Source: Aphanomyces cochlioides (taxonomy: Eukaryota > Oomycota > Saprolegniomycetes > Saprolegniales > Verrucalvaceae). From it: 64,000 bases of DNA. Shown here one piece after another: positions 30,927 to 41,850 of this stretch. Below the pieces are notes generated by a model, which saw only the letters and a program-made list of their open reading frames with translations, was not told the DNA's origin and did not search any database. How positions within the stretch are numbered: the first letter of the stretch is position 1; each line of letters starts with the position of its first letter. Where the stretch lies: NCBI GenBank assembly GCA_019828595.1, contig JAHQRK010000005.1, forward strand, positions 2,976,001 through 3,040,000, given 5' to 3'. The position numbers and the translations under genes were made by a program.

Positions 30927-32252
30927 ATGAGCATTGCAACGGGCGGAACTCCGATGGAGACGTCGCTCTTAATGGTGTCTCCCGCGCCTCCAGGCGTGTC
31001 CATGAGCTCGAACCGAGTCGTCGTGCCGTGCAAGTTCAACTCGTGTGACAAGCCCGCGATTTCCGGCTCGGACAAGTGTTCCTTTCACAAGAATCGCGCC
31101 CATTGCTCGTTTCCAGACTGCCACAACCAAGTCGTATCTCAAAAGCTGTGTGCGCGCCATGGCGGCAAGAAAGTTTGCCAAGCTGAAGGATGCACGGCCC
31201 ATACACGCGGACGCAAGTTTTGCCTCGTGCATGGCGGCGTCGTGCCCAAACGTTTCTGCTCGATCGAAGGATGCAACAAACAAGCACATTCGAATCAAAA
31301 GTGTGTCCGTCATGGCGGTGGACGCTATTGCAAAGCACCTGGATGCTCGTTCCATGCTCGATCGGGTGGTCTCTGCCGCATGCATCGATCTCCAACGCCA
31401 TCGTCGTCGTCCATGGCCCATCCATTGTCACCTGACAGTCGACGATCTCGCTCGTCGTCGTCCGCATCCATGTCGGAAGAGCCACAGACGCCCATCAAGA
31501 CCGAAGCAAGAGAACCTGCAGGGTGTGTGCTCATGGAACCCCATTACTTTCCAAGGGAGAAGCCCGAAGATGTCGTCCGACGGCCTCAAGTAGAATTGAA
31601 GCCACGCCCTCCTCCCCTCACAGCTCTCAACTTGCAGCAACAGCAGCCTGGCCCCCAGCTTCCACTGTCTTCCGACATGCTTCAAGACCGCTCGCTCATG
31701 TCGATGGCGAATTTGGTCCATGCCATGTCGATGGCTCGCCCGGACGGTGCCTCCACCGGTTTGGTCACTTGCAAGTTCAATCTATGCGTCAATCCGGTCG
31801 TGTCGGGGTCCGACAAATGTTCTTTCCACAAAAATCGCACAAACTGCTCCTTTCCCAACTGCACAAACCAAGTCGTGGCGCGGAATCTGTGCGTGCGCCA
31901 TGGGGGTCGTCGCCTTTGTCAGTTTGAAGACTGCACGGCGCATCGACGGGGGAAGAAGTTTTGTCTCAAGCATGGCGGCGAAGTGCCCAAACGATTTTGT
32001 ACAGTCGAGGGATGCCAAAAGCAAGCGCATTCGAACCAACGATGCGTCCGACATGGCGGCGGACGCTACTGCCAAGCACCAAGCTGCTCGTATCATGCCC
32101 GCGCCGGTGGATTCTGCCGCAACCATGCTTCAGGCGACGATGTCAAGGAAGAGGACCGACCGCCGATCGATGGACTACTCATGCTGCAAATGTGCGCGAC
32201 GGGCGAAGTCGGGGGAAGTGCGGCCGACGCACCGGAAGCAGCCAAGGAGTAG
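30927..32252 (+). CDS. Double five-unit C-C-C-H zinc-array protein (WRKY19-like)
   Basis: A single exon of about 441 residues. Two arrays, each with five CX4CX9-10CX2H units, are separated by a Ser/Pro/Gln-rich linker of about 120 residues. Unit examples are CKFNSCDKPAISGSDKCSFH and CSIEGCNKQAHSNQKCVRH in array 1, and CQFEDCTAHRRGKKFCLKH in array 2. The arrays are close copies, so the gene arose by internal duplication. Oomycete annotations often label such proteins 'WRKY transcription factor 19-like' because of this zinc region; no WRKY domain is present. A nuclear regulatory role is inferred. The tail is acidic/Ala rich (GSAADAPEAAKE). Two single-array relatives lie at 35243 and 41851. Confidence 0.8.
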   Translation: MSIATGGTPMETSLLMVSPAPPGVSMSSNRVVVPCKFNSCDKPAISGSDKCSFHKNRAHCSFPDCHNQVVSQKLCARHGGKKVCQAEGCTAHTRGRKFCLVHGGVVPKRFCSIEGCNKQAHSNQKCVRHGGGRYCKAPGCSFHARSGGLCRMHRSPTPSSSSMAHPLSPDSRRSRSSSSASMSEEPQTPIKTEAREPAGCVLMEPHYFPREKPEDVVRRPQVELKPRPPPLTALNLQQQQPGPQLPLSSDMLQDRSLMSMANLVHAMSMARPDGASTGLVTCKFNLCVNPVVSGSDKCSFHKNRTNCSFPNCTNQVVARNLCVRHGGRRLCQFEDCTAHRRGKKFCLKHGGEVPKRFCTVEGCQKQAHSNQRCVRHGGGRYCQAPSCSYHARAGGFCRNHASGDDVKEEDRPPIDGLLMLQMCATGEVGGSAADAPEAAKE

Positions 32253-33488
32253 AAAGACAACACAGACACAGCACCGACGAGTGCAAGATTTAGTCGAAAT
32301 GCAATCGTATTCTTCGTCCTGTCGATGGGGACAACATGCGTGGCTATTCAGTCCCAGAGACATCGTGGGAACACCACACACAAGAACGACGACTCCTGAC
32401 AAGAGGATCACAACGAGATGGTTCAAAGCGAGGGGTTGATTGCTGCGGAAGACAAGGAAGGAAAGCAAAGAGAAACTTGACGATGGCGGCAATCGTACTC
32501 GACGTCGCAAAGGGTTCAAGGGCATGCAGCCACGCGCGGAATCCGTTTCTCACATGTGCCGCTCCTGTGCACTGGCCATTGTCTGCACGAGGAGTAGGTT
32601 TTCTACTTCGTAACGTGCGCTGCGACCACGGCGATATGGACTAACGTTACATAGTGCTCTTGCTCTCGACCAGGCGGCGTCGGTATGATTTATCAAAGCC
32701 CGATGCTTCAGTTGGGTCTGTCCTCCAGCCTCTACAAGCAGGAGAAATCACTGAGACGACATTTGCTCATACACTCGACAAGTGTGCTGACCAGCTGCTC
32801 CTCGACGACGTCAGGAATCAATGGCTCTGGCTGTGTTGTCATGGATTCCGCTGTGGATTCCTCGGCGGCGATGTCAGCATTTGGACAGCTCGCGCTCACA
32901 TGATATCTGCTGTTTCGATGTCGCACCGATCAAAGCGTAGAGGGGAGCGCTTCGCATACACATTTACCACCTTGAGAGCATGTGCGACGCGTACAGCAAG
33001 ACGACCGTCGCGGCTACAGAGGAACAATGACGAGATGAACGCATTGCAAGAACGTCCCCTCTCATGTCCGTCGACTTTTGAGCGAGAAGGGACCAGAGCG
33101 TTGCAACACCATGGATCCTATTGGGAGAATGTTCATGGAGTTTGAATCTGCAAGGGATGGGAAAGCCCATGTATCGAGAGTGGCGCATGGAGTTTCAACC
33201 GCGTGACTCCTTCCTCTGGCAATGTTGCGTAGCAGACAGGCACCCAACTCAGAAGATGCATCTGAGGTGGACGACAACGGGTTTGCAGCGCCGCCATGCG
33301 TCCAACTCATCTCTTCTCTCCCGTTGCCATGAACATTCTCGAACACATCAGATGTCATGCGTCGATTCCACCCTCACGGCGTGAGGAACACGGCGGAACC
33401 CAGGTACCATACCAACCACCACTTCAAGGAAGATTCATCGTTTAAATTACAGCGGCGGCATGGCTGACGGCGGTCATGGTTGGGTTCA
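32253..33488. other. Sparse region, no supported gene
   Basis: Short overlapping frames only. A minus frame at 32732-32926 (VVEEQLVSTLVECMSKCRL) has reasonable codons but no start context, domain or splice partner. Nothing repetitive is seen. Confidence 0.3.
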
Positions 33489-33659
33489 TCAACGTCGTTG
33501 CACCCCACGCGGGACAAAGGCGACGGAATTCTTGTCTTGGAATCTCCCCGCTGCGTCCAGCGCTACTTCGATCCCTCCATTCTGCCGCAAGTTCTTGCCT
33601 TCAATGGTTGTCGCGGTGGCGATGAGCAGAAGGGCAGTCAAGGCAGTGACGGTCTTCAT
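33489..33659 (-). CDS. Short secreted peptide candidate
   Basis: A 56-residue frame begins MKTVTALTALLLIATATTIEG, a textbook signal peptide: basic start, hydrophobic core, small residues before a plausible cleavage site. The mature part (KNLRQNGGIEVALDAAGRFQ, then RGVQRR) is about 35 residues without Cys. A TATA-like box (CTATTTATA on the minus strand) lies 46 bp upstream of the ATG at 33705-33713, well placed for a promoter. It has no RxLR motif in the usual form (KNLR only). It may be a secreted effector-like or signalling peptide; function is unknown. A longer spliced form cannot be excluded. Confidence 0.45.
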   Translation of the reverse strand: MKTVTALTALLLIATATTIEGKNLRQNGGIEVALDAAGRFQDKNSVAFVPRGVQRR

Positions 33660-35242
33660 GACAATGGAAGGATGACGGTCGCTTGGAACTTTGTCCCCTG
33701 GCACTATAAATAGTCTTCTTCGACATCTTGGCCGTTGGACGTGGCGGTAGACGGTAGTAAGCGGTACTTGTCGTAGCAAAAGCCCCACTGCCGTCAGCCG
33801 TCCACCAGTCAGCCATGAACATGGCGTTCAACTTTTCACGTTGAAAAAAAAGAATCTGACGTCGGTTGGGTCGAGGGAGTTCGAGCACATGAAAACGCCA
33901 CGTCTTGGTTCGACCCGACGATCGCGACCAGTTCGTTGCGTGGCGAACAAACAATCGATTCTTTTTCATCCTGTCATTCCATCTCTCATCCTTGTCTTTG
34001 ACATGCCATCGCCATGAGTCTGCCTCCTTGAATCTTGAACACAGGTCGAAAAAAATGAGATAGAAAGTCGCCTCGAATCCTCCCACCGTCGACTCCTTTG
34101 AGAAAGAGTGGAAGGAAAGCCTCGAAACTTTGACAGAATAAGCTGAGCGACCTACTGACCAGCTCCCATCCATGGAGACGACTGTAGTTGTCATCTCTCA
34201 TGTCGTCGGTGGCGCGGTGTCTTTACTTGCCCATGACAACTGGAGCGTGCTTGCCTTTGTGCTACAAAATCCATGCAATGAGCTCGAGACGGAGATACGA
34301 ATCATCCAACCTGGCGTCAAGTGTTTGTTCGTTGGGTGGAAGAGAGAAAGCGCCTGGAAGATGTGCAACGATCATCCATCCGGCGGCAGCGGCGGCTGTT
34401 CCTGTCATCGTTGAACTCGCCAGCTCAAGTTGAAGTGGCAAATCTTTGTCTTTCCCCACGAATTTTATTTAATTGTATACTATTATCGAGTATAAATAAA
34501 AATTCAGGTGAAAAAATGTGACGTGCCACCTGTAGCCTTTCCAAAATCTTTTGAACTTTTTCCCCAGAGAAGCGGCGGGGACAAGACCTCCCATGCTTGG
34601 ATTTGTTCTTTTGTCAACCATGGCGCGGTAAGAAAGGTCAGAGAGAGTCTGGAAGACTTAAGTCCAAGATATATATATATATATATATATCTCTCTATGC
34701 CGCGAGATTTGGGCGATTTCGAGCACCCATGGCTGCTTTCTTGCGTCCCATTACCTACCACGTGGTGACAGCTACCTGCGACCGCCGAAAGAAACGACCG
34801 CGATGAAGAAAGACGTTCATGATGGAGGGATTGTCTGCTCGATCCATCATGCCACGAGATGGACCTGATGAGAAGATTGCAAGGACGGAAGGACAGCAAC
34901 ATCGCAAGAGAGAACCAATCGTTGGGTTGCCAAATATTTTCAAATGTCGCGCACTTGCTCCATATTCCCGCGGAACGCGCGGAGAGCGTGCCGATGGATA
35001 ACATGGTGACACTTAATGCCTCGACCAGCCGACAGCACACTCGATCTCTGTATGCCCCCGAACACCAGAACGAGGAGGAATCCACCAAAATATTGACGCG
35101 ACCAACCAGAGGCGATGAATCAGGAAGGCTGTAAGGCGTGCCACTCTTGAGGCGCAACCCACTCGGGTTGCTTGTTGTCACCGAGGAAGGCGGCGATCAC
35201 TTTTCAATTTGCGATTGACAACGCGAGCCAACGACCGCGACA
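33660..35242. other. Long upstream region of the zinc-array gene at 35243
   Basis: No supported gene. The largest open frame (minus 34504-35181) runs across a microsatellite and has poor codons. The 3' part may hold the promoter and 5' leader of the plus-strand gene at 35243. An AT-rich block lies at 34460-34510. Confidence 0.35.
34669..34690. repeat. (AT)11 microsatellite
   Basis: Eleven uninterrupted AT units directly before a CTCTCT stretch. Confidence 0.9.
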
Positions 35243-36097
35243 ATGTCCATCTGCACATTCAACGACTGCAACAACCAAGCGATCCAAGGCTCGGTCAAGT
35301 GCTCATTTCACAAAAACAGACGCCAATGCAAGGCCAAGGACTGCAATAACCAAGTCTACGCGCGCAACTTGTGCGTCCGACATGGAGGCAAGAAGCAATG
35401 CCAGTATGAAGGATGCGACTCGTATGCCCGTGGTGGCAACTACTGCATCCAGCATGGCGGTATTGTCGTCAAGCGCTTCTGTAGCGTCGAGGGATGCACG
35501 AAACAAGCTCATGCCAAACAGCTCTGTGTCCGACATGGCGGTGGACGTCTGTGCCGCTCGCCAGGCTGCCAGCACCATGCACGCGAAGGAGGTCTTTGCC
35601 ACAAGCACAACCAAGTCCACAAATACGACAACAAGAAGGTCGAACCATCCGTGAAATCCGAAGTCATGTCGAGTGTGCCGTCGTCTCCAGCGTCGTCCTA
35701 CTCGTCCGAAGACGACCATCAAACGAGTCCAATGGCGTCGTCGGCTCCCTTGCTGCCAGAACCACTCCCAACGTCGTCGCTAGACCCACCGAGCATGGCG
35801 GCCAACATGTCCATGTACACCAAGTGGCTCCAGTTGACGCAAGACATGTTGTGGTCGCTCCATCCCGACTTGATGGGCATGTCGTACGCGGGTTTGCTCC
35901 CCGCGATGCAATTGCCATTGGCGTCGTTGGTTCCTCCTCCGATGCAGATCCACGCCAAGACCAGCTTTGACTTCGTGGAATCTCCCAAGGACACTGCGAC
36001 GATCGATCCGTTCCTCCTCGAGAGTGCGACGCCGTTCGACGTCCTCGGTCTCGACAACGACTTGACCCACGACGTCTTCTCGAGCGTCCTCGCTTAG
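35243..36097 (+). CDS. Five-unit C-C-C-H zinc-array protein (WRKY19-like)
   Basis: A single exon of 284 residues beginning MSICTFNDCNN. The first ~125 residues are five CX4CX9-10CX2H units (for example CKAKDCNNQVYARNLCVRH and CSVEGCTKQAHAKQLCVRH). The rest is Ser/Pro/Met rich and hydrophobic-acidic (VEPSVKSEVMSSVPSSPASS, DPFLLESATPFDVLGLDND), like an activation domain. It shares the array with the genes at 30927 and 41851 and is closest in layout to one half of the former. A regulatory role is inferred from family annotation only. Confidence 0.8.
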   Translation: MSICTFNDCNNQAIQGSVKCSFHKNRRQCKAKDCNNQVYARNLCVRHGGKKQCQYEGCDSYARGGNYCIQHGGIVVKRFCSVEGCTKQAHAKQLCVRHGGGRLCRSPGCQHHAREGGLCHKHNQVHKYDNKKVEPSVKSEVMSSVPSSPASSYSSEDDHQTSPMASSAPLLPEPLPTSSLDPPSMAANMSMYTKWLQLTQDMLWSLHPDLMGMSYAGLLPAMQLPLASLVPPPMQIHAKTSFDFVESPKDTATIDPFLLESATPFDVLGLDNDLTHDVFSSVLA

Positions 36098-37178
36098 ACC
36101 ACACGATGGCTCCATCATCGTATCCAACTCCGTACAATAGTCGTATTTATCGCCACATCACCGCGAGCGTTGTTAGCGTGTCGTAAACCCATTACGTTCA
36201 TATATTTATGGCATCCTCTCTATCATGTGTTGTCTCGATATGGACGCGGCGCACCTGGGAGCGCGATCTCCGCCGCCACAATTGTCAAGGCGCCTCTGCT
36301 GGGTTTGCAATTTCCATGAACCTGCCGCATCACCAGCTGCGATTTCCGCGACCGTGGGTTCGCCAATCGATCCATGTGCGCTCATTCCATATGAAAATGG
36401 CCAAGTGGGTGACAAGCGATGACGCGCCGCCCGTAAACAAGCGTTTGTTTCTCTCGTCTCCCACCTCCATGCTGGCCTCTCGCCGACGACCTACCCATCC
36501 GACTCAAACGGAGGAGACCGTGGGCTGATTTGTTGTTGTGGACAACGTTCCATCGACTGGTCAGCAAGGGATCACTGCCTCCTTGACGATACTCATCCTA
36601 TGACTCGGACGTAGGTTGAAACGTCCTGGCGTCGTCCTTGTCTTCCTGAAGGATTCGTTGCATGGAACATGGTTGTCCGAGCCCATGGTCGCTGTCCAAA
36701 GCGACGACAATGTCGAGCGGGAGGACGTTGAGGCTCCACCTCGAGTGGACTGATTCAAATTTTTGTCGTCCGTGCGACCACCATGGAGCTCTGGACTTGT
36801 TCTGCGCCGTTCTGCATGCATATCTTTGCGAGTCCTGCTCCATGAATGGATGGCTCTCCTTCTCCTTCCGTTCTGTCGGAGGGGGATGGACGCTTCAACC
36901 TCCTCCAAACGTGGCAAGTCTTCCCGACACGCGCAGTCCTTCCGTCGATAGATCCGTCAGTCACGACACGAGATGAGAGCTGTGCCGTGGCATCCAATGA
37001 CAACGACAAAGCTCCCGCACCTGCATTGTCGTCCTGCATGTCGGTAGATTCGATCTTGACCTCTTTCAGAGCAACATGCGCTTCTCCGTGGTCAGTGGAC
37101 GCTCATTCCATAAGAGATTCTCGTCCACAGAGAGAGGAAGAGATCGAAACATACTGTAGTTCCATTGATAACGTTGAA
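36098..37178. other. Gap between zinc-array gene and GH20-A
   Basis: Contains the two converging 3' regions. Open frames are short, overlap on all frames and lack domains. No repeat ends detected. Confidence 0.35.
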
Positions 37179-39241
37179 CTAGTACGTCAACAAGGTGCAG
37201 TCGGTCGGGTTCTGCCTGCACCACAGCGGTTGAATCATGTCGGCCGCGACGCCACTCTCGACGATTCGATACGTGGCGATGGTCATGCGACCCATGGCAT
37301 CCAACCACGTTGCGTTCGGGTTCCTCCATGTGCGCTCGGCGAAGGCGGCAGCTCGCGGCCAGATCTTGTCTTCCATGGCGGCGGCACCCGTGACTTCTGT
37401 CCATAGCACGAGTTCACCGCCGACGACCAGGTGGTTGTTTTCCAGCGCGACGCCAGGGTTGAGAGGTTGGTCGTAGATGACTTGCCATGTCTTGTAGGGC
37501 GAGCACCATCCGTTGTCCTTGCGCGCGACGCCGTTGAGACCGCAATCCAAGTAATGCGCTTCTTGGAACGACGCGATGTACGAATAGCCGGCGTCTGTGA
37601 GGCGCTTCTGGTCACCTTTCCAGAGTTGGTCCCATGTCTGGACGGTCACTTTGTCCTTCGGGAGATACTGGAAGTACGGCGACGTCGTCAAGTCGCTCGA
37701 CCAGAGCGTGATGTTCTTGGTCGCGAAGCGCTTCCACAAGTTTTCCTGGACGCGCTTCTGGAACTTGGCCCACAGCTCAATGTAGTCGGCATGGTTCGTC
37801 TTGTTCTTCACGGCGCTCGACATGGCCGGCGAGTCTTCCCAGCATGGGAACCACACTTCGTCGCCGCCTAAGTGGAAGACGTCCGAGTCGAACATGTCGC
37901 CGATCTCTTTCCAAATCGTGTCGAGGAGGTCGTAGACGTGGTCGTTCTGTGTGTTGAGCTGGCCGCATGGCGCTTCCAAGCAGTGCGGCATCCACGGCGT
38001 GTTCGCCCAGCAGAGCGTCAACTCGCCAAGACCAAAGTCCGGACCCCATTGCCATCCCGCGCCAGCATGCGCGGGTGCATCGATCTCTGGAATCACGCGC
38101 ACGCCGTGGATCTTGGCGAACGCGACGAGGTCTTTGATGGCGTCCTGCGTATAGACCATGTTGCTCTGGTAGAGGCCGTACTGGTTGAAGCGTGGCTCGC
38201 TCTTGATCTCAAGGGGGAACGCCGACGAGTCCGTCATGTGCAAGTGGAGCACGTTGAGCTTATGGCGGCCCATGGTCAGGATCAACCGCTTCATGTTGGG
38301 AATCGGAATAAAGTTGCGCGCCGAGTCGAGGAGAATGCCGCGGTGCTTGTACGCGGGACTGTCCTTGACGGTCACCGTCGCGACCATCCGCATGGTTCGC
38401 GTCAAGTCGCACCAGTCCACGAGCTGCTGCAACGTTGCAAGCGCGTGGCGATAACCATACACGGTCGGCGCGGTGATGGTGACGGTCGTGCCTGCGATCT
38501 TGAGCTCATACGACTCATCCGTCTGCTGTCCAAGGGAAGTATCCGTAGACTGGATCGTCGCGACAATGGTCGCGCTTTGACCTGCGTCGGCAATGCCGCC
38601 AAGCGCCAACGTCTTCTTGCTGGCCATGTCGGCGTTGAACGCAGTTTGCATCTTCGCGACGAGAGCCGCGTCGCCGCCAGTCACTTGGTGCTTGAACGAG
38701 TCCACATTGACGGCGACAGTGTCTGGGTTCTTGAGCGAGTACGTCTGAGGGAGAGGGAGCATGCTACCGTTGCCGCACGTCATTTCACACACGCGCAAGC
38801 TGATGATTCCATCGCCTCCGAGCGTCGTGCCGGTCGTGCGCTCATCTTTGGTCAAGTTTTGCTGCACGCATTGATTGTTGGTGCACTTGTACTTGAACGC
38901 GGGGGTCTTGACGAGCGTCGTCGTGCCCAATGGGTTCAACAGCGAGAGGCCGTCCGTGACTGATGCATCACTTGCCGTCGACTTTGGTCTCGTCGTGTAG
39001 TATGTGATAAGAGAGGCAGCAGCGGCGGCGATCACGACGCCCATGACAAAGAGAATCCAATGTCGTCGGCTCTACATTTCGTCAGAGAAGAGTGTGGAAG
39101 CGGCCGTACCTTGGTTTTGTGGCGCGTCGCGAGGTGCTCATCCATGACAATGGGTGAATTCGTGTCGTTTTGCGTCCACGAGTTGGTGGGTTCACCTTTG
39201 GCCGTCGCCGTTTTCACCTGCACGTGGTTCTCCGACACCAT
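37179..39241 (-). CDS. GH20 beta-hexosaminidase A, type II membrane-anchored
   Basis: Two exons: a cytosolic start (MVSENHVQVKTATAKGE, ending TRHKTK), a 38-nt intron (about 39073-39110), then SRRHWILFVMGVVIAAAAASLITYY as a signal anchor and the catalytic protein. GH20 marks are HRGILLDSARNFIPI, LHLHMTDSSAFPLEI, PEIDAPAHAGAGWQWG, the acid/base pair in HLGGDEVWFPCW, VQTWDQLW and WTEVTG. The enzyme removes terminal GlcNAc/GalNAc from chitin fragments or glycans on the cell surface or in the secretory path. It is paralogous to 56230-58267, with the intron in the same position just before the anchor. About 660 residues. Confidence 0.9.
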
Positions 39242-39966
39242 CCCAAGTTGAAAATGCCGTGGTGTTCATCGAAATACCGTGCACATTCGACGTGTATTTC
39301 CATTTCACCGAGTGCGTTTTTCTCCCAAGTGCGCGTCACATGGCGGTGCCGTTTCCGACTTTTTCTGGCGAGATCGCTCTTGCAGGGCCGTCTCGATTAG
39401 AACACGCTCCTTTGAGCCCATGAATAAGCTCTGAGGAGGCGCTAAATGGCCTGCCGCGCCTTGGATTCGAGTTCCATGCGATGAAAAACGTAAAAAACGT
39501 CAAAGACGCGGTGGAATATTTCACATCCACCGACCGTCTGGCGGGCTGTTGCAAATGCAGTTTGCGACGGGCGAAATCGGAACGTTTTCTCCAAGCAGCA
39601 GCACCGCACTAGCGTCACGCCATTCTCTCTCTCCCATGACGATGCAGGAAGCGTTCTAATGCGGTTTAGACGGGAAGACTATCGTGGTTGCAGCCAAAGT
39701 CGAGTGGGAGGGCTCTAGCGTTCTTGGAGCAATTGGTGATTCGGTCTGGTCGACTGCATTAGTCACAGTCCACCGCAAATTTCACAACATGGAGAGGGTG
39801 CAAAGCCTCCAAGCGACCATAGATTCGCCAAGTCATGACCGAGTGACACGATGGTCATCCATCTCATGGAAATCCACTCTCTTTCGTGGGTGTATCCAAG
39901 TGTAGATCACCATGCGCGCCGTACGCTACAGCGTGCGATTCCATGGAGAACGAGCTGCGGAAAGGT
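39242..39966. other. Gap, no supported gene
   Basis: Upstream region of GH20-A. Short open frames only, none with domain signal. Confidence 0.35.
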
Positions 39967-40296
39967 CTAGTCCTCCCTGGCGGTATTTGATCGATCGGCT
40001 GCGCTTTCAGCATGGAAGAATAGAAGGCAAGCCGCGTGTGTATGTATCATTTGCTCGTTCTTCTCCAAGGTCATGATGCGCATCAGGAGCATCTCCTCGC
40101 ACTCGTAACGCTCATGAATCATGAGCGTTAGAGAGTAACTCTCCATGGGAAATGTGGAAGAGAAGAGCTGGATGCCCAAATCGGTGAAATTTTTGCCGCC
40201 GCCGCCGCTGGCTAAATTTTTAGCCTTTGGACATCCATGTGAGCAATAGCAGCAATGCTGTGGAACGCATGGAACGGCAGAGAAGACTGTAGACAT
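39967..40296 (-). CDS. Possible small protein, unrecognised
   Basis: A 109-residue frame starts MSTVFSAVPCVPQHCCYCSHGCPK, giving five Cys and two His near the N-terminus that could bind zinc. A Gly run and a more regular segment follow (SYSLTLMIHERYECEEMLLMRIM). Codons in the second half look coding. There is no homologue I can name and no splice evidence. It lies upstream of the ankyrin gene on the same strand. Confidence 0.28.
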   Translation of the reverse strand: MSTVFSAVPCVPQHCCYCSHGCPKAKNLASGGGGKNFTDLGIQLFSSTFPMESYSLTLMIHERYECEEMLLMRIMTLEKNEQMIHTHAACLLFFHAESAADRSNTARED

Positions 40297-40351
40297 GATC
40301 AGTGGACGGGGACGGTCTCAACGAACGACAACATGGAGACAGAATGTTGGA

Positions 40352-41377
40352 TTAAGCCACGCACATGCGGTCGCGACGAGCCGTCGCTGCTGCGTCTTGT
40401 AAATAGTAAAACACTTGCGTCTTGCCGTTTTCCTTGGCCCACTGGAGGGCGTCGGCAAAGATGCGCGGGTTTCCCTCGGCGAGAAAGTAATGCACGACAG
40501 CGGCATTGCGGCATTCCGCAGCGCCACACACGGCGCCGACGGGGTATTCCACAGTGAGCTGCTCATGCAAGTACGCCACAATGGCGACATGACCAGCTCT
40601 TGCGGCGTAAACAATCGCTTCCAGAGGACGGCCTTCGTCGCGGTGGGTGTGGAGAAATTTCACAATGTTCAAATGTCCACCCTTCGCGGCCAAGTTCATG
40701 GCCCATTGAGTACAACCTTCATGACGATTCGCATGGAGCCATTGGATCATGTACAAGTGTCCGTGCGCTGCCGCAGCGTCCATCGCTTTGCTAGAACATC
40801 CTTCGGACCGATGCGCATGGAGAAACTTCACAACGTCGAGGTGTCCATTGCCACAAGCATTGTTCATCGCATACATGGTGCATATCCCGCGGTGGTGGTG
40901 GCTCTGGCCATGGAGAAATTTCACAACTTCCAAATGTCCAAATGTCGCGGCAATGTCCATCAAAGGCACGCCGGTCAAGCTCGCCAGGTTGTACTTGCGA
41001 TGGAGAAAATGGAGACGTTCGACATCTCCAGAGTACGCGGCGTCGCACGCAACGACTTCTCCCATGAATGGAAGGCACGTCAAGAGTCGGGACAGCCTCG
41101 AGAGTCCATAGGCTGCAAACCACGGCGTCAAATGCTTATTCGCTTCGTCGAGATGTCGTATGTCGTTGTCGTGCAAGAGCAAAGGTCTTGGTGGATCGTC
41201 GTGGCAGTCCACGAGTCGCCAATCGAGGATCTTGATCGGTTTCCGCTTCGAGACATGTCGTGCAAGCGGCCGAAACGCACGCATGTCGTGGTAAACTCCG
41301 TCTTGGAACGTCGCAATGACGGCAACGAGCTCGGGTGAGCCGAGGACAGCAAGAACTCCTCCACTTGGTTGAAGCAT
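40352..41377 (-). CDS. Ankyrin-repeat protein
   Basis: A single exon of 341 residues from ATG 41377. After an N-terminal ~110 residues of unknown fold come seven or so ankyrin-like repeats, each with the G-H-L-x2-V-K/I-x-L/W pattern. Examples are AATFGHLEVVKFLHGQ, ACGNGHLDVVKFLHAH, AAAHGHLYMIQWLHAN, AAKGGHLNIVKFLHTH and AARAGHVAIVAYLHEQ. This belongs to the very large oomycete ankyrin family with xxGHLxVVxxLHxx repeats. A role in protein binding is likely; the partner is unknown. A non-ATG extension of the frame reaches 41398. Confidence 0.85.
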   Translation of the reverse strand: MLQPSGGVLAVLGSPELVAVIATFQDGVYHDMRAFRPLARHVSKRKPIKILDWRLVDCHDDPPRPLLLHDNDIRHLDEANKHLTPWFAAYGLSRLSRLLTCLPFMGEVVACDAAYSGDVERLHFLHRKYNLASLTGVPLMDIAATFGHLEVVKFLHGQSHHHRGICTMYAMNNACGNGHLDVVKFLHAHRSEGCSSKAMDAAAAHGHLYMIQWLHANRHEGCTQWAMNLAAKGGHLNIVKFLHTHRDEGRPLEAIVYAARAGHVAIVAYLHEQLTVEYPVGAVCGAAECRNAAVVHYFLAEGNPRIFADALQWAKENGKTQVFYYLQDAAATARRDRMCVA

Positions 41378-41850
41378 TGAGGAGAAAACGAACTCCAACG
41401 CAGCGTATGCGCGCCCGATCGTTGAAGACTATCGAACGTCAAGGCCAAGCCAATGACGTTCCTTGCGGTTGCCAGACGTCGCTCGATGCGTTTCACAGAT
41501 TGTCTTCCTCCTCATCCCACCGAAACGATCTTTCCATTTCATGGAACACTCCATGAAAATGCGCTCGAAAGGATTGGAATTCTTTAAAATTGTCGATCTG
41601 CAATCTGATTGGCTATATCTCCTTTTTAAATCTACTGGATTTCCAACGGAACAGGAAATGGCGCGCTTTGATTGGCTGAGTTCAATTTTGTCAGAATTTT
41701 TTCAGCAAGAAACACGCCTTTTGAGAACAATTATTAACCCACGACGTGAGATGGCCGGTCGACTTTTTTCAAAGAACCTCACGACGACGTCGTTGGATTG
41801 ACCACACGATTACTTCGCGCTGGTCTGGTCAACAAAATTCAATTGGACTC

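Noticed and set aside
34504..35181. 225-codon open frame on the minus strand
   Set aside because: It crosses the (AT)11 microsatellite, has no domain and has codon use unlike neighbouring genes.
37872..38963. 363-codon plus frame opposite GH20-A
   Set aside because: Antisense shadow of a GC-biased coding exon, rich in Arg, His and Val with no domain. The same applies to minus 57071-58237 opposite GH20-B.
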